This document shows, one piece after another, positions 63,892-64,000 of a stretch of 64,000 nt of DNA (within the stretch, counting starts at the first letter, position 1; each line of letters begins with the position of its first letter). The notes beneath the pieces are model-generated. The model searched no databases. It was not told where the DNA came from and saw only the letters and a program-made list of their open reading frames with translations. The DNA is from CAWFXC01 sp963819735 (GTDB taxonomy: Bacteria > Actinomycetota > Acidimicrobiia > IMCC26256 > DASPTH01). Location: positions 372,001 to 436,000 of the forward strand of contig CAWFXC010000002.1 in assembly GCA_963819735.1 (NCBI GenBank). Direction: 5' to 3'. The position numbers and the translations under genes are program-made.

Positions 63892-64000
63892 ATGGCGCCA
63901 TCGAGATCGCGGGATCGCGATGCCGGCATGCGAAAGATCTCCATCGCGACGCGCATGTTCGCGGGCGCTGGGATCGTGCTCGTCGGTGCCTTCTCCGCGT
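63892..64000 (+). CDS. Membrane protein N-terminus, continues beyond the window
   Basis: 36 residues visible. A basic start MAPSRSRDRDAGMRKISIAT leads into a hydrophobic helix (MFAGAGIVLVGAFSA). GGAGGACC precedes the ATG. The pattern suits a sensor kinase, chemoreceptor or diguanylate cyclase, but the family cannot be told from this fragment. Confidence 0.6.
   Translation, partial: MAPSRSRDRDAGMRKISIATRMFAGAGIVLVGAFSA

Overview
The window is high-GC DNA from an actinobacterium. The class is inferred and is probably Acidimicrobiia or a relative. Supporting signs are very strong GC at third codon positions (which produces long antisense shadow frames), frequent GTG starts, stop/start overlaps such as ATGA and TGATG, a TIGR03085/mycothiol-type protein, an actinobacterial MptB-like mannosyltransferase and tandem FluC channels. 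No phage, insertion sequence, rRNA or CRISPR array is visible. There is one tRNA, tRNA-Leu(TAG).

Layout. 1-8.5 kb: acyl-CoA and side-chain catabolism, with a partial acyl-CoA ligase, two CaiB/BaiF-type proteins (one a double-domain fusion), three SDR dehydrogenases and a 2-hydroxyacid dehydrogenase. 8.5-9.7 kb: a STAS protein and a methyltransferase. 9.7-18.6 kb: a full potassium-uptake locus, kdpF-A-B-C-D-E, preceded by a 50-residue membrane protein and facing a divergent DUF4118 membrane protein. kdpD carries a one-base frameshift. 18.6-22.5 kb: two fluoride channels, a DHA2 drug exporter with a divergent TetR, and a frameshifted SDR. 22.6-24.2 kb: a thiolase and its DUF35 Zn-ribbon partner. 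24.3-28.8 kb: a MarR-controlled heterodimeric ABC exporter. 29.2-32.9 kb: a form II CO-dehydrogenase-like coxSLM operon. 33.2-35.4 kb: a GntR/YtrA-type ABC operon. 35.4-42.7 kb: one giant secreted protein of about 2415 residues with three lectin-like domains, fifteen IPT/TIG repeats and a PQQ-type beta-propeller. 43.6-48.1 kb: an ArsR-ArsC fusion with a VOC protein, a TIGR03085 protein, and a TetR with a divergent DrrAB-type ABC transporter.

48-62 kb is the most interesting part. Nine copies of one direct-repeat motif (TTCAGC-N5-TTCAGC and close variants, 11-bp period) lie in intergenic DNA. Several sit 33-76 bp upstream of start codons. The genes next to them are an OmpR-type regulator/sensor pair, undecaprenyl-diphosphatase, two PAP2-type lipid phosphatases, two GT-C glycosyltransferases, a Kelch lipoprotein and several very small single-helix membrane proteins. 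This looks like a local regulon for the polyprenyl-phosphate carrier and envelope glycans, governed by the two-component system encoded in its middle. A secreted phosphoesterase and a CDF-like cation transporter follow. The window ends in a new membrane protein preceded by a different 11-bp-period repeat.

Three separate one-base frameshifts (near 11560, 22132 and 26240) interrupt otherwise intact genes. They could be assembly errors or real lesions; the raw reads must decide.
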